Source: Syntrophosphaera sp035450685 (GTDB lineage Bacteria > Cloacimonadota > Cloacimonadia > Cloacimonadales > Cloacimonadaceae). Taken from it: a DNA stretch of 64,000 bases. Numbering within the stretch: position 1 is the first letter of the stretch; each line of letters opens with the position of its first letter. Of this stretch, positions 26,277-34,241 are shown piece after piece. The stretch lies in contig DAOTNF010000005.1 of assembly GCA_035450685.1 (NCBI GenBank), forward strand, positions 57,873-121,872, written 5' to 3'. The notes below the pieces were generated by a model, which searched no databases, had not been told where the DNA came from, and saw only the letters and a list, made by a program, of their open reading frames with translations. The position numbers and the translations under genes were made by a program.

Positions 26277-26483
26277 GTGTCATCCCGGGCAAGCTTGCTT
26301 GACCCGGGATCCAGTCTTTTAGAAACAACCACCTTGCCCCGAAACAAAACATACCAGACTACATTACTGTGTCATCCCGGGCAGCGACCCGGGATCCAGT
26401 CTTTTGAAAACAACAAGCCAGCCTTGAAACAAAGCACACCAGACTAAAAACCGTGTCATCACGGTCTGCGAGCCGTGATCCAG
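26277..26483 (-). repeat. Three R1 palindromes, island 3 (26277-26314, 26369-26399, 26453-26483)
   Basis: All three read GTGTCAT...ATCCAG followed by TCTTTT. Loop/arm variants are CCCGGGCAAGC / GCTTGACCCGGG, CCCGGGCAGCGACCCGGG, and CACGGTCTGCGAGCCGTG. The flanking linkers (AGAAACAACCACC, AACAAAGCACACCAGACTA) recur in islands 4, 6 and 8, so the spacing DNA is also part of the repeat. Confidence 0.82.
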
Positions 26484-26492
26484 TTCTTTGGG

Positions 26493-26575
26493 GCGGCAAA
26501 GTCCGTTTGCCACAGAGACCGGAGGTCTCTTCCAAACAGGCAACTCCGTTGCCTCTGCCGAACAGACTTCGGCAG
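26493..26575 (-). repeat. R2 four-hairpin cassette, copy 2
   Basis: Reverse orientation, full 83 nt. Hairpins are at 26493-26513, 26514-26530, 26538-26554 and 26555-26575, with linker 26531-26537, and GGG/CCC closers at 26490-26492 and 26576-26578. The one stem change (C at 26494) leaves a wobble pair when read in the R2 forward direction. Confidence 0.9.
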
Positions 26576-26650
26576 CCCTTAAATAATCTGCGTGAACCTC
26601 TTGACCCGTGATCCAGTCTTTTAGAAATAACCGCGGAAAGGCTTGGAAGC

Positions 26651-27325
26651 CTATTCCCGTTGTTTGGCGCGTATCTGGGCGGTCGATTCGCGCAGATAGT
26701 CCGGCTCCAGCTCTGCCAGGGCGTTGAAGTCGTAAGCCTCCGGTGCGCCAAACAGTTCCGCCAGGGTGAAAAGCCCCGCCGCCAGGGGCGGAAGCTCGTC
26801 CACCTCCACCAATTGCAGGGCGCTTTCCGCCAGATGGGGCTTCAGCAAAGGCGCGCCGCTGCCCAGCAGGTAGGCACCGTCGATCTCCCAGTCCAAAATG
26901 TCCTCCGCCTTGCAGACGCAAGGGGCACGTAACTCGTTGAGCTGCTCATCGTAAAGGGCGGCATAGAGTTCCTTCATTTTGGCATCCAGCAGGCAGAGGA
27001 TGCGCCGGCCGCAGTTTCTGCGTTGCAAAGCGCAGAGCTGCAGGGAGGAAAAGCCACGCAGGGGAATCTTCAACCCGTAGGCGATGCCCTTGGCGGTGGC
27101 GAGGCCGATGCGCAGCCCCGTGAAGGAGCCGGGGCCCTGGGAAAAATACACCGCCTCCAGATCGGAAGGCTTGCAGCCGCAAAACTTGAGCGCGTAGTCC
27201 ACCTGCGGCATCAGGGTCTCACTGTGGGTGATGCTGATGCTGAAAAATGAGCTGTAGATCAGCTTTCCCTGCTCTGCCAGGGCTATCGAGCCAAAGTTTT
27301 GGGAGCTGTCCAGGGCAAGTTTCAA
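26651..27325 (-). CDS. tsaB: tRNA threonylcarbamoyladenosine biosynthesis protein TsaB
   Basis: About 224 aa, ASKHA fold, partner of TsaD in t6A37 synthesis. Landmarks are the N-terminal LKLALDSSQNFGSIAL and the TsaB signature SQGPGSFTGLRIGLATAKGIAYGL. I place the start at a TTG (27325) that overlaps the TGA of the ferritin-like gene, because it gives the canonical M-K-L-A-L-D-S-S beginning. A GTG six codons earlier (27343) is the alternative. No tsaD or tsaE is in the window. Confidence 0.9.
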   Translation of the reverse strand: MKLALDSSQNFGSIALAEQGKLIYSSFFSISITHSETLMPQVDYALKFCGCKPSDLEAVYFSQGPGSFTGLRIGLATAKGIAYGLKIPLRGFSSLQLCALQRRNCGRRILCLLDAKMKELYAALYDEQLNELRAPCVCKAEDILDWEIDGAYLLGSGAPLLKPHLAESALQLVEVDELPPLAAGLFTLAELFGAPEAYDFNALAELEPDYLRESTAQIRAKQRE

Positions 27326-27774
27326 TTTCCGGCGCCGATCCACTCGTCGTAGAGCTTTTCAAAAAAGAGTTTATGCTTTGCTTCGTCTGATGCCAGTTTG
27401 CGGAAGAGGGTGGCAAGCTCCGAATCGCCAAACTTTACGCTCAGTTCGGTATAGAGCTTGAAGGAGGCCTCCTCGCGCTTCATGCCCCTGATGAGGATGT
27501 TCTGATAGCTCAGGTCGAGGCTGTCCACATCGACAGTGATGTATTCGCTGATCTTCAGGTTTTGCACCTTGGGGATGTCGGTTTCCAAAACGCCGTCCCG
27601 CCTGATGCCTTCGATCACCGCAATGTGCCCCAGCTCCATGGCCTCCAAATCCTGCAGCATCTTGAGCTGCCCCTGAAACTTGGCTTCCTTTTGCAAATCC
27701 CGGTAGAAGGCAACCGCCTCCCGCTCGCGCGCCACCGCGAAATCCAGAATCTCGTTGAATTCACTGATTGTCAT
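27322..27774 (-). CDS. Ferritin-like diiron protein (rubrerythrin-type four-helix bundle)
   Basis: A 150-aa protein without rubredoxin knuckle. The helices carry the ExxH/E pattern: AREREAVAFYRDL, LEAMELGHIAVIEG, MKREEASFKLYTEL and LASDEAKHKLFFEKLYDEW. It is probably a peroxide-reducing or iron-handling partner of the rubredoxin and rubrerythrin encoded just upstream. A terminator-like hairpin separates it from rubredoxin, so it may be weakly coupled to that unit and form its own unit with tsaB. Confidence 0.82.
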   Translation of the reverse strand: MTISEFNEILDFAVAREREAVAFYRDLQKEAKFQGQLKMLQDLEAMELGHIAVIEGIRRDGVLETDIPKVQNLKISEYITVDVDSLDLSYQNILIRGMKREEASFKLYTELSVKFGDSELATLFRKLASDEAKHKLFFEKLYDEWIGAGN

Positions 27775-27805
27775 AGTTCCTTGTTTCCCCGCTTGTTAAA
27801 AGCAA

Positions 27806-27833
27806 GGAAAGCCCGCTTTACAGCAGGCTTTCC
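27806..27833 (-). terminator. Terminator/attenuator after rubredoxin
   Basis: GGAAAGCC(T)GC and GCGGGCTTTCC pair around a six-base loop, followed in the minus direction by TTGCTTTT. It lies between the rubredoxin stop and the ferritin-like start, so it probably ends or attenuates the oxygen-defence transcript. Confidence 0.7.
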
Positions 27834-27846
27834 GTTATTGTTAAGA

Positions 27847-27987
27847 TTAGTCGAGCGGCTCGAACATGTCTTTGCCGACACCGCACTCGGGACACACGAA
27901 ATCTTCGGGCAGTTCTTCAAACGGGATATTGTCATTTTCGGCGGGATCATAGATCCAGCCACAGGCTATACACTGGTATTTTTGCAT
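27847..27987 (-). CDS. Rubredoxin
   Basis: A 46-aa one-iron electron carrier: MQKYQCIACGWIYDP, then FEELPEDFVCPECGVGKDMFE. Two CxxCG knuckles hold the Fe. It is slightly shorter than the usual 52 aa. The ATG at 27987 is preceded by AAGGAGGTAAGC; an upstream in-frame extension lacks a ribosome site. It sits directly after rubrerythrin and probably donates electrons to it and to desulfoferrodoxin. Confidence 0.96.
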   Translation of the reverse strand: MQKYQCIACGWIYDPAENDNIPFEELPEDFVCPECGVGKDMFEPLD

Positions 27988-27997
27988 GCTTACCTCC

Positions 27998-28588
27998 TTA
28001 GTAAGTTTCGCAATGAATCTCAAAATAGGACTGGGGATGAACACAGCAGGGGCACATGGCAGGGGCCTCGGCGCCTTCGTGGATGTAGCCGCAATTCAGG
28101 CACTTCCAGAACACCTTGCTGTCTTTCTTGAAGACCTTGAGGTCTTTCACATTGTCATAAAGCTTGCGGAACCGCTTTTCGTGTTCCTTTTCCACCATTG
28201 CCACCAAACGCCAGGAGGCGGCGATGTCCTTGTAGCCTTCTTCCTCGGCAATGTCCGCGAAGATCGGATACAGTTCGGTCCACTCTTCATGCTCGCCATC
28301 GGCGGCATACTCCAGGTTTTTCAGGGTGTTGTCCGGGGACCAGGCCACCGGGGAGGAGGAGGTGATGCTGATCGCTTCCCCTTCCAATCCCTGTTTGAGG
28401 AGGTGCTTGAAGAAGACCTTGGCGTGTTCTTTTTCGTTTTCGGCAGTCTCTTTGAAGATGTTGGAAATCTGCTCAAAACCTTCTTTCTTGGCGGTTTTGG
28501 CCGCGTAGATGTAGCGCATGTGTGCCTGGCTTTCGCCGGCGAAAGATTTCATCAGGTTCTCGGCTGTGCGGGTTTCCTTGAATGACAT
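27998..28588 (-). CDS. rbr: Rubrerythrin
   Basis: A 196-aa protein. The N-terminal ferritin-like diiron domain has NLMKSFAGESQAHMRY, ETAENEKEHAKVFFKHL and AMVEKEHEKRF. The C-terminal rubredoxin-like domain is FWKCLNCGYIHEG and CPCCVHPQSYFE. It reduces H2O2 to water using rubredoxin/NADH electrons. It lies between desulfoferrodoxin (19 bases upstream) and rubredoxin (10 bases downstream). Confidence 0.96.
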   Translation of the reverse strand: MSFKETRTAENLMKSFAGESQAHMRYIYAAKTAKKEGFEQISNIFKETAENEKEHAKVFFKHLLKQGLEGEAISITSSSPVAWSPDNTLKNLEYAADGEHEEWTELYPIFADIAEEEGYKDIAASWRLVAMVEKEHEKRFRKLYDNVKDLKVFKKDSKVFWKCLNCGYIHEGAEAPAMCPCCVHPQSYFEIHCETY

Positions 28589-28607
28589 CGTGTCTATCTC
28601 CTTGATA

Positions 28608-28988
28608 TTATTTTGTTTTCCAGAGGCCGTGCAGGTTGCAGTATTCGCGGGCGAAAAGCACCTTGTCCGCTTTCACCCGGAACATGGCTTCCGGCTCGTC
28701 GCCCGGTTTCAGATCCTTGCGGTAAACCTTGTTGGCGGTGTGCACCTCGATCATGCTGATGTAGTGCTTTTCCTCCATGGGATGGGGCACTGAGCCCACG
28801 GAGACCTTGATCTTGTCTCCCACTTCGGTGATCACGGGAACATGTTTTTCTTTGGCGGCATCAACCGTGTTGCCTTCCAAAAGTTTCATCGGCTCGCCGC
28901 AGCAAACCAGCGCGCCGGGGCCGGCGAACAGGACTTCCACAAGGTTCCCGCAGATCGGGCAGTGGTATATTTCTCTAATGGCTGTCAT
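28608..28988 (-). CDS. dfx: Desulfoferrodoxin (superoxide reductase)
   Basis: A 126-aa protein. The N-terminal desulforedoxin domain (YHCPICGNLVEV and CCGEPMKLL) gives the rubredoxin-like centre I. The C-terminal neelaredoxin domain has EKHVPVI, VGSVPHPMEEKHYISMIE and YCNLHGLWK, carrying the four His plus Cys ligands of centre II. It reduces superoxide to peroxide, which the adjacent rubrerythrin removes. It is the first gene of the cluster, with GAGGAGAAACC before the ATG. Confidence 0.96.
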   Translation of the reverse strand: MTAIREIYHCPICGNLVEVLFAGPGALVCCGEPMKLLEGNTVDAAKEKHVPVITEVGDKIKVSVGSVPHPMEEKHYISMIEVHTANKVYRKDLKPGDEPEAMFRVKADKVLFAREYCNLHGLWKTK

Positions 28989-29019
28989 GGTTTCTCCTCA
29001 CTTAAGTCTTGATAATACT

Positions 29020-29048
29020 AATATGACACATCCGGCCTCTTTTGTCAA
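29020..29048 (-). promoter_or_regulatory. Putative promoter of the oxygen-defence cluster
   Basis: On the minus strand, TTGACA (29043-29048), a 17-base spacer and CATATT (29020-29025), about 30 bases before the desulfoferrodoxin start. No clear PerR or Fur palindrome was seen around it. Confidence 0.5.
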
Positions 29049-29146
29049 CAGAATTCTTAGCGAATCCAGTCCAAATATTTTGCTTGCCAAAAAACCGCCT
29101 CTTCTATCTTGTAGATTAAATGGTCAAAATGAGGGACAATTAAGCG

Positions 29147-29884
29147 ATGAAACGAACCGCGCTGCTGCTGATCGCGCTGCTGGCTCTTGCCGGATGCGTG
29201 GAATACGATGAAGAAATGTGGCTGAATCCGGATGGTTCAGGCAAGGCCACTTTGCGCCTGGTGCACAGGTCTAACTATGAGAATACCAGGGAGATCATGG
29301 CCAAAGCGGAGCTGCCCGGCATCCATCTGATCGAGTCCCAGGTATCGCGGTCAGGACGCAATGTGATCTATAAGATATCCTATCGTTTCGACAGCATCGA
29401 GGCCTTCAACAATGTGAACGACAGAATCGGCGAAGCAGACTTTTGGGGCAAGTTCACCCTCAACCAGACCGACGAAGGCAACATGCTGCTCAAGCGCAGA
29501 ATCTCTCTGGGCAGCCAGGAAGAAGAGTATGACAGCGAGGACATCCTGGAGGGGATATATTCCAGGCAGCAGACCGAACACCCCCTCTGGAACTACAAGC
29601 TGCATGTGCCCTGGAGGATAGTGGCTGCCAACGCCCTGGCGGAAAACATCGACTATGGCAAAAAGACAATCTCCTGGAGCTTCGACACCATGCAGATGTG
29701 GAACAAATATGAGGTGATGAGCGTGGAGATGAAGAAGGGGCTGCCCTGGTTTGCCTTCCTGTTGGGAACGGTGGTGCTGGTTCTGCTGGGAATGTTTGTG
29801 AACTGGTTGATCCGCATCTCCCGGCGTTCACACCTGAAAGACTCCATCAAACACCAGGAAGAAAAGCAGGAACAGCAACCCTGA
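29147..29884 (+). CDS. Lipoprotein with C-terminal membrane span (LppM-like region)
   Basis: A 245-aa protein of unknown function. The signal peptide ends LLALAGC, a lipobox with Cys17. The next part (EEMWLNPDGSGKATLRLVH, then ISYRFDSIEAFNNVNDRIG) resembles LppM/DUF3153-type beta domains. It has a membrane span near residue 205 (FAFLLGTVVLVLLGMFVNWLI) and a basic then Glu/Gln-rich tail. Having both a lipid anchor and a C-terminal span is unusual. It is a single gene between divergent dfx and convergent GYF-like genes. Confidence 0.65.
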   Translation: MKRTALLLIALLALAGCVEYDEEMWLNPDGSGKATLRLVHRSNYENTREIMAKAELPGIHLIESQVSRSGRNVIYKISYRFDSIEAFNNVNDRIGEADFWGKFTLNQTDEGNMLLKRRISLGSQEEEYDSEDILEGIYSRQQTEHPLWNYKLHVPWRIVAANALAENIDYGKKTISWSFDTMQMWNKYEVMSVEMKKGLPWFAFLLGTVVLVLLGMFVNWLIRISRRSHLKDSIKHQEEKQEQQP

Positions 29885-29948
29885 CTGGGGGGATGGCCAA
29901 AGGCCTGTAAGCAAGGCTGTCAGAAAAGAAATCTGAACAGGCCGGAGC

Positions 29949-30698
29949 TTATACTAAAACAGCCGAATAGAGCCAGATAAGCAGAGAAATAAGCCCCACG
30001 ACCTTCACCAGGCGCTCTCCGGATTCTACTGTGCTGTATCTTCTGCCCAGTTTGGAATTAGCCCTGTTCACGTAGCGCTGCACCTTGACCAGGAACCACA
30101 AGGGAATCAGGTAGGTCGCCGTTTGCACCAGCCAATGTATGTACGGGCTCAATTTGGAGCCAAACAAAAAGAAGAAGATACACAACCAATAGAAGATCAA
30201 CCACATCCAGCCGTAGAAGGCAAAGTCCCGCTCCGACCTTGCCGCGGAGTTGAGTTCGCGGTCGTAGGAGATCTGGCTGAACACATTGACGATCAGCAGG
30301 GGATTAACGCTGTCCCGCATGAAGGAAGTGCCGGTCTTGCCTTTGCGTTTGTAACGCAGAAAAGACCAGTTTTTGAAGAGCCAGTAAACTCCATAGATCC
30401 CCAGGGTGAAGAGATAGGAAAAGACCAGGCGCGACATGGGGATGTGGAAATAGATGGGTTCTTCATCTCCCGCTGTTTGGAAACCCTCGATATCGATGTC
30501 CGAGGCGGGAATGCGCGTGCCGGATTCGTGCAGGTGCCTGACCAGTTCCGGAACATCCCTGATCTTGAGCCAGCGCGGCTCTTTGACAGCCATCACGTAT
30601 GAATCCATATCCAGCTTGTCGCTCAGGATCAGATCCATGATCCCGTCCGGGGACACCGGCCCCAGGGTGCGTCCCTCATAAGAATAGAAATACCTCAT
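29949..30698 (-). CDS. GYF_2-domain membrane protein
   Basis: A 249-aa protein. The N-terminus MRYFYSYEGRTLGPVSPDGIMDLI with WLKIRDVPEL is a GYF_2 (DUF4339)-type domain. Four membrane spans follow from about residue 105 (LVFSYLFTLGIYGVYWLFKN, then IFYWLCIFFFLF). A DUF898/DUF4234-like C-terminal region is possible. The function is unknown. It follows gapA, separated by a hairpin, and is transcribed in the same direction. Confidence 0.65.
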   Translation of the reverse strand: MRYFYSYEGRTLGPVSPDGIMDLILSDKLDMDSYVMAVKEPRWLKIRDVPELVRHLHESGTRIPASDIDIEGFQTAGDEEPIYFHIPMSRLVFSYLFTLGIYGVYWLFKNWSFLRYKRKGKTGTSFMRDSVNPLLIVNVFSQISYDRELNSAARSERDFAFYGWMWLIFYWLCIFFFLFGSKLSPYIHWLVQTATYLIPLWFLVKVQRYVNRANSKLGRRYSTVESGERLVKVVGLISLLIWLYSAVLV

Positions 30699-30711
30699 AG
30701 TCTGTAAGTGC

Positions 30712-30733
30712 GGGGCAGACCGCGGCCTGCCCC
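30712..30733 (-). terminator. Hairpin after gapA, possible terminator or attenuator
   Basis: GGGGCAG and CTGCCCC form a 7-bp GC stem immediately downstream of gapA, with no T-run after it. It could be a weak terminator or an mRNA-stabilising stem ahead of the GYF_2 gene. Confidence 0.35.
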
Positions 30734-30746
30734 GGCTTGTTCAAGA

Positions 30747-31745
30747 TCAGAGATTCATCATGTAGTGCAGCAGGTCAACCACGCGGCAGGAATAACCCCA
30801 CTCGTTGTCATACCAGCTAAACACTTTCACAAATTTGCCTTTGACGGAGGTGCAGAGGGAATCGAAGACCGAGGAATAGCTGTTGCCCACAATGTCGATG
30901 GAGACGAGGGGTTCCTCGGTGTACATCAGATAGCCTTTCAGATAGGTCTCCGCCGCTTCTTTCATGGCGGAATTCAGCTCTTCCTTGCTGGTCTCGCGCT
31001 CGAGGTTGAGGCAGAGATCCACCAGCGATGCGTCCGGAGTGGGCACGCGGACGGCGATGCCATCCAGCTTGCCGGCCAGTTCCGGGATCACCAGGCCGAT
31101 AGCTTTGGCGGCTCCGGTGGAGGTGGGGATCATGCTCATCGAAGCAGCCCTGGCACGGCGCAAATCTTTGTGCGGCAGGTCCAGGATGCGCTGGTCGTTG
31201 GTGAAGGAGTGGATGGTGGTCATCAGTCCATCCACGATGCCAAACCTGTCCTGCAGCACCTTGACCACGGGGGCAAGGCAGTTGGTCGTGCAGGAGGCGT
31301 TGGAGACCAGAGCGTGCTCCGGCTTGAGGGTCAGATGGTTCACGCCCATTACGACGGTGGCGTCGATCTCATCCTTGGCAGGCGCGGTCAGGATCACCTT
31401 GGAAGCTCCAGCTTTGAGGTGTTTGGAGAGCTTCTCCCGGTTGTTGAACACGCCGGTGGATTCGATCACGTAGTCCACTCCCAGTTCTTTCCAGGGCAGG
31501 TTTTCCGGGTCTTTTTCCGCGAAGATGCGGATGCTCCTGCCGTCTATCGTGATGTGGGTGTCCGTGTGGCTCACTTCACCGGCATAGACTTTGTGCACGC
31601 TGTCATACTTGAGCAGGTGCGCCAGGGTCTGGGAGTCGGTGAGGTCGTTGATTGCCACCACGTTGATTTCGGGATGGAACTTGAGGATCGCCCTCAACAC
31701 CAGACGGCCTATGCGGCCAAATCCGTTGATTGCTACGTTTTGCAT
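30747..31745 (-). CDS. gapA: Glyceraldehyde-3-phosphate dehydrogenase, class I
   Basis: A 332-aa NAD-dependent glycolytic enzyme: NGFGRIGR (Rossmann), active site SNASCTTNC (Cys152), IPTSTGAAKA and WYDNEWGY. The start at 31745 has AAAGGAG at the right distance; a GTG two codons earlier would sit on top of that site. It lies 10 bases after fba, so the two central glycolytic enzymes form an operon. Confidence 0.97.
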   Translation of the reverse strand: MQNVAINGFGRIGRLVLRAILKFHPEINVVAINDLTDSQTLAHLLKYDSVHKVYAGEVSHTDTHITIDGRSIRIFAEKDPENLPWKELGVDYVIESTGVFNNREKLSKHLKAGASKVILTAPAKDEIDATVVMGVNHLTLKPEHALVSNASCTTNCLAPVVKVLQDRFGIVDGLMTTIHSFTNDQRILDLPHKDLRRARAASMSMIPTSTGAAKAIGLVIPELAGKLDGIAVRVPTPDASLVDLCLNLERETSKEELNSAMKEAAETYLKGYLMYTEEPLVSIDIVGNSYSSVFDSLCTSVKGKFVKVFSWYDNEWGYSCRVVDLLHYMMNL

Positions 31746-31755
31746 CGACACTCCT

Positions 31756-32730
31756 TTAGAGTAATATGCTCTTTTGCGCGCTGCCGCTCACCTCGCAGAA
31801 CTCCATGACGGTCTTTTTCATCTGTTCTTCGCCTTTGATCAGCCATTTGCGGGGATCGAACTTGCTCTTGTTCGGCACGTAATCGGCCGGGTTTACATCC
31901 GGAGGGCAGACAATGGCATACTTTTCCTTTTCCCAATAGGCCTGGATCGCGGAAGCCATGTCCATCTGGTAGTGGGTATCCTTGTTGATCTTCACCACTC
32001 CGTTGGCAATGGCCGTCATCTGCTGCTCGTCGGTGAGGCCGGAGGCTCCGTGCAGCACGAGGCCGCGCTCCACTCCGTGCTTGATCAGCAGGTCGTCTAT
32101 CTCCTTGATCAGGTCCAGGCGCAGCACGATGTTCTCGCCTTTGGAAACGCCGTGGTTGGTGCCCACAGAGGCGGCGAAAAGATCCACGTTGGTTCTTTGC
32201 ACGAACTCAAGAGCCTCCTCGGGCTTGGTGTAAAGCTCGGTATCGGAAACAATCTCGTCCTCGGTGCCTTTGATGTGGCCGATCTCGCCTTCCACGAGGA
32301 TGCCGTGCTTGTGGGCGATGTCCACCACCTCTTTGGTGATGCGGATGTTCTCCTCCAAATCCTCTTTGGAGGCATCGATCATCACCGAGGTCACCAGGTT
32401 GTTTTCGATGCAATAGACGATGAAATCAAAGTAGTTCGGCGTGGCGTGGTCGATGTGCAGCCCCACCCCGCTGTTTTTGAACTGCTGGGCGAATGTCCGG
32501 ATCATGGTGGAGATCAGTTGCGCACCGGCTTTGATGTCGGCGGATTCCCCGGCGGCATACTTGCAGGCTCCGCTGCTCATTTGCAGCAGACCGTCGGAAC
32601 TGACGGCGGCATAGCCCTGCACTATAGCCCGTATCTGGGTGTCGAATACTACGTTGGAGGCAATGATCCCAAAGCGGTTTTGTTTGGCTTTGCGGAACAC
32701 TTCTCCCAATTGCTTTCCTGTAAGAAACAT
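31756..32730 (-). CDS. fba: Class II fructose-bisphosphate aldolase
   Basis: A 324-aa zinc aldolase. Landmarks are ASNVVFDTQIRAIVQG, the zinc site HIDHATP, VEGEIGHIKGTEDE, ASVGTNHGVSKG and LHGASGLTD. It has the longer C-terminal end of the class IIB-like subgroup. GGAGGATAAACC precedes the ATG. It is the first gene of the fba-gapA pair. Confidence 0.95.
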   Translation of the reverse strand: MFLTGKQLGEVFRKAKQNRFGIIASNVVFDTQIRAIVQGYAAVSSDGLLQMSSGACKYAAGESADIKAGAQLISTMIRTFAQQFKNSGVGLHIDHATPNYFDFIVYCIENNLVTSVMIDASKEDLEENIRITKEVVDIAHKHGILVEGEIGHIKGTEDEIVSDTELYTKPEEALEFVQRTNVDLFAASVGTNHGVSKGENIVLRLDLIKEIDDLLIKHGVERGLVLHGASGLTDEQQMTAIANGVVKINKDTHYQMDMASAIQAYWEKEKYAIVCPPDVNPADYVPNKSKFDPRKWLIKGEEQMKKTVMEFCEVSGSAQKSILL

Positions 32731-32797
32731 GGTTTATCCTCCCTGAGAATGGATTATTTAGTCTATAAAACTTCAATTAACCGGACAAGGACAGATG

Positions 32798-34228
32798 TCA
32801 AGTTAAATCCTCGTCCGCATCGGTTTCATCGTTTTCCTGAAACTCGCTTTCCAGTTCCAGTATCTGGGCTGTCTCTTCCGCGGGCAGGCTTTCCACCCGG
32901 GTCAGTTTCTTTTCAATCTGGCGGCTGCGATGGCTGGCATTTTCGATGGTGTTGGAGGCTTCCTGAAGCTTTTTACGCGTCTTGTCCAGCACCACGCCAA
33001 ACTTGCCGAATTCGCTCTTCACCGCGCTGAGAATTTTCCACACCTCTCCGGTGCGCTTTTCGATGGCCAGAGTGCGGAAACCCATCTGCAGTGAGTTCAG
33101 GATGGCCGCAAAGGTTGTAGGCCCCACCAGGATCACGTGATACTGGCGGCGCAGCAGTTCAAACAGCTCCGGGTCGCGCAGCAATTCCGCATACAAGCCT
33201 TCCAGGGGCACGAAGAGCAGCGCGAAATCTGTGGTATAGGGCGGATTCAGATATTTTGCCTGGATGTCCCGGGCATTACCGATAATCCTGGTGCGCAAGG
33301 CTTTTCTGGCGGCTTCAATGGCTGCGCTGTCGCCGCTTTCCCAGGCCTGGGAAAGGCGGTTGAAATCCTCGATGGGAAACTTGGCATCGATGGGCAGATA
33401 CAGGGCTTCCTGATCCTCATCCCGTCCGGGCAGGCGCACCGCGAACTCCACCACTTCGTCGCGCCGCTTGTTCGGCTTGAAATTCTTCACATACTGTTCC
33501 GGCGAAAGCATCTGTTCCAAAAGCATTTCGAGCTGGATTTCGCCCATCACGCCGCGGGTTTTGACATTGGTGAGCACCCTCTTAAGGTCGCCCACACCGC
33601 TGGCCAGGCTCTGCATTTCGCCCAGGCCCTTGTGTACCTGCTCCAGCCTGTCACTGACCTGTTTGAAAGAATCGCCCAGCCGCTTTTCCAGGGTCTCATG
33701 CAGCTTTTCGTCCACCGTCTTGCGCATCTGTTCCAGCTTGGTTTCATTGTTGCTGCGAATCTGCTCCATCTTCTGTTCCAGAGCGGTTTTCAGGGCTTCA
33801 AACTGGGTCTGCTGGGTGCCGGTCAGTTCCTGCAGCTTGCGCGACATCGATTCCGAAAGGCTGTCCAGGGAACGCCCCAGTTCCTCCCTGTTTTTGGCGG
33901 CGTCGGCGTTGGTCTGCTGGTTCAGCTTGTCCAGTGCTGCACTGGTTTCCTCGCGGCTGCTGCGGCTCTCCTGGGCTATGCTGTCTTTTTGTAATGCCAG
34001 CATGGCAGTCAGTTCCGTGCGCAGCTCGGATTGCTGGTTCAGAAGTTCGGAACGGGTGCGCTGCAGGTCGTCCCGCGTGCCGCTGGTGGCGTTTTCCAGA
34101 TGGATGGAGAGGGCAGACAGAGCCTGCTTCAATTCCGCGTCCCCGCGTTGCCTGAACAGCACAAACAGCAGCACCAGAATCCCCAACAGGGTGTTCAGGG
34201 CTGTCAGTATAAGCAAAACTGTAATCAT
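32798..34228 (-). CDS. rmuC: RmuC-family putative nuclease
   Basis: A 476-aa protein: an N-terminal membrane span (LLILTALNTLLGILVLLFVLF), a coiled coil to about residue 190 with many Gln/Glu/Lys heptads, then the RmuC core (RGVMGEIQLEMLLEQMLSPEQY, PIDAKFPIEDFNRL, GPTTFAAILNSLQMGF). RmuC limits DNA inversions at short inverted repeats in E. coli, which is notable in a genome dense with palindromic islands. It lies 13 bases downstream of the LexA-like gene. Confidence 0.93.
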   Translation of the reverse strand: MITVLLILTALNTLLGILVLLFVLFRQRGDAELKQALSALSIHLENATSGTRDDLQRTRSELLNQQSELRTELTAMLALQKDSIAQESRSSREETSAALDKLNQQTNADAAKNREELGRSLDSLSESMSRKLQELTGTQQTQFEALKTALEQKMEQIRSNNETKLEQMRKTVDEKLHETLEKRLGDSFKQVSDRLEQVHKGLGEMQSLASGVGDLKRVLTNVKTRGVMGEIQLEMLLEQMLSPEQYVKNFKPNKRRDEVVEFAVRLPGRDEDQEALYLPIDAKFPIEDFNRLSQAWESGDSAAIEAARKALRTRIIGNARDIQAKYLNPPYTTDFALLFVPLEGLYAELLRDPELFELLRRQYHVILVGPTTFAAILNSLQMGFRTLAIEKRTGEVWKILSAVKSEFGKFGVVLDKTRKKLQEASNTIENASHRSRQIEKKLTRVESLPAEETAQILELESEFQENDETDADEDLT

Positions 34229-34241
34229 CTTGTTGCTTTAC

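Larger units (their letters stand above)
25981..26650. repeat. Composite repeat island 3
   Basis: Between the convergent rarA and tsaB genes. It contains, in minus orientation, the conserved SD/ATG tail (26059-26090), R5 (26106-26134), the R4 block (about 26146-26210), short GGTGGAAAGG tracts, three full R1 palindromes, R2 (26493-26575) and a half R1 (about 26600-26616). Module order mirrors islands 1 and 8 in reverse, which argues that the whole array spreads or rearranges as a unit. Confidence 0.85.

Noticed and set aside
25981..26650. Insertion sequence or transposon within the repeat islands
   Set aside because: No transposase fragment, terminal inverted repeats with target duplications, or integrase was found in any island.
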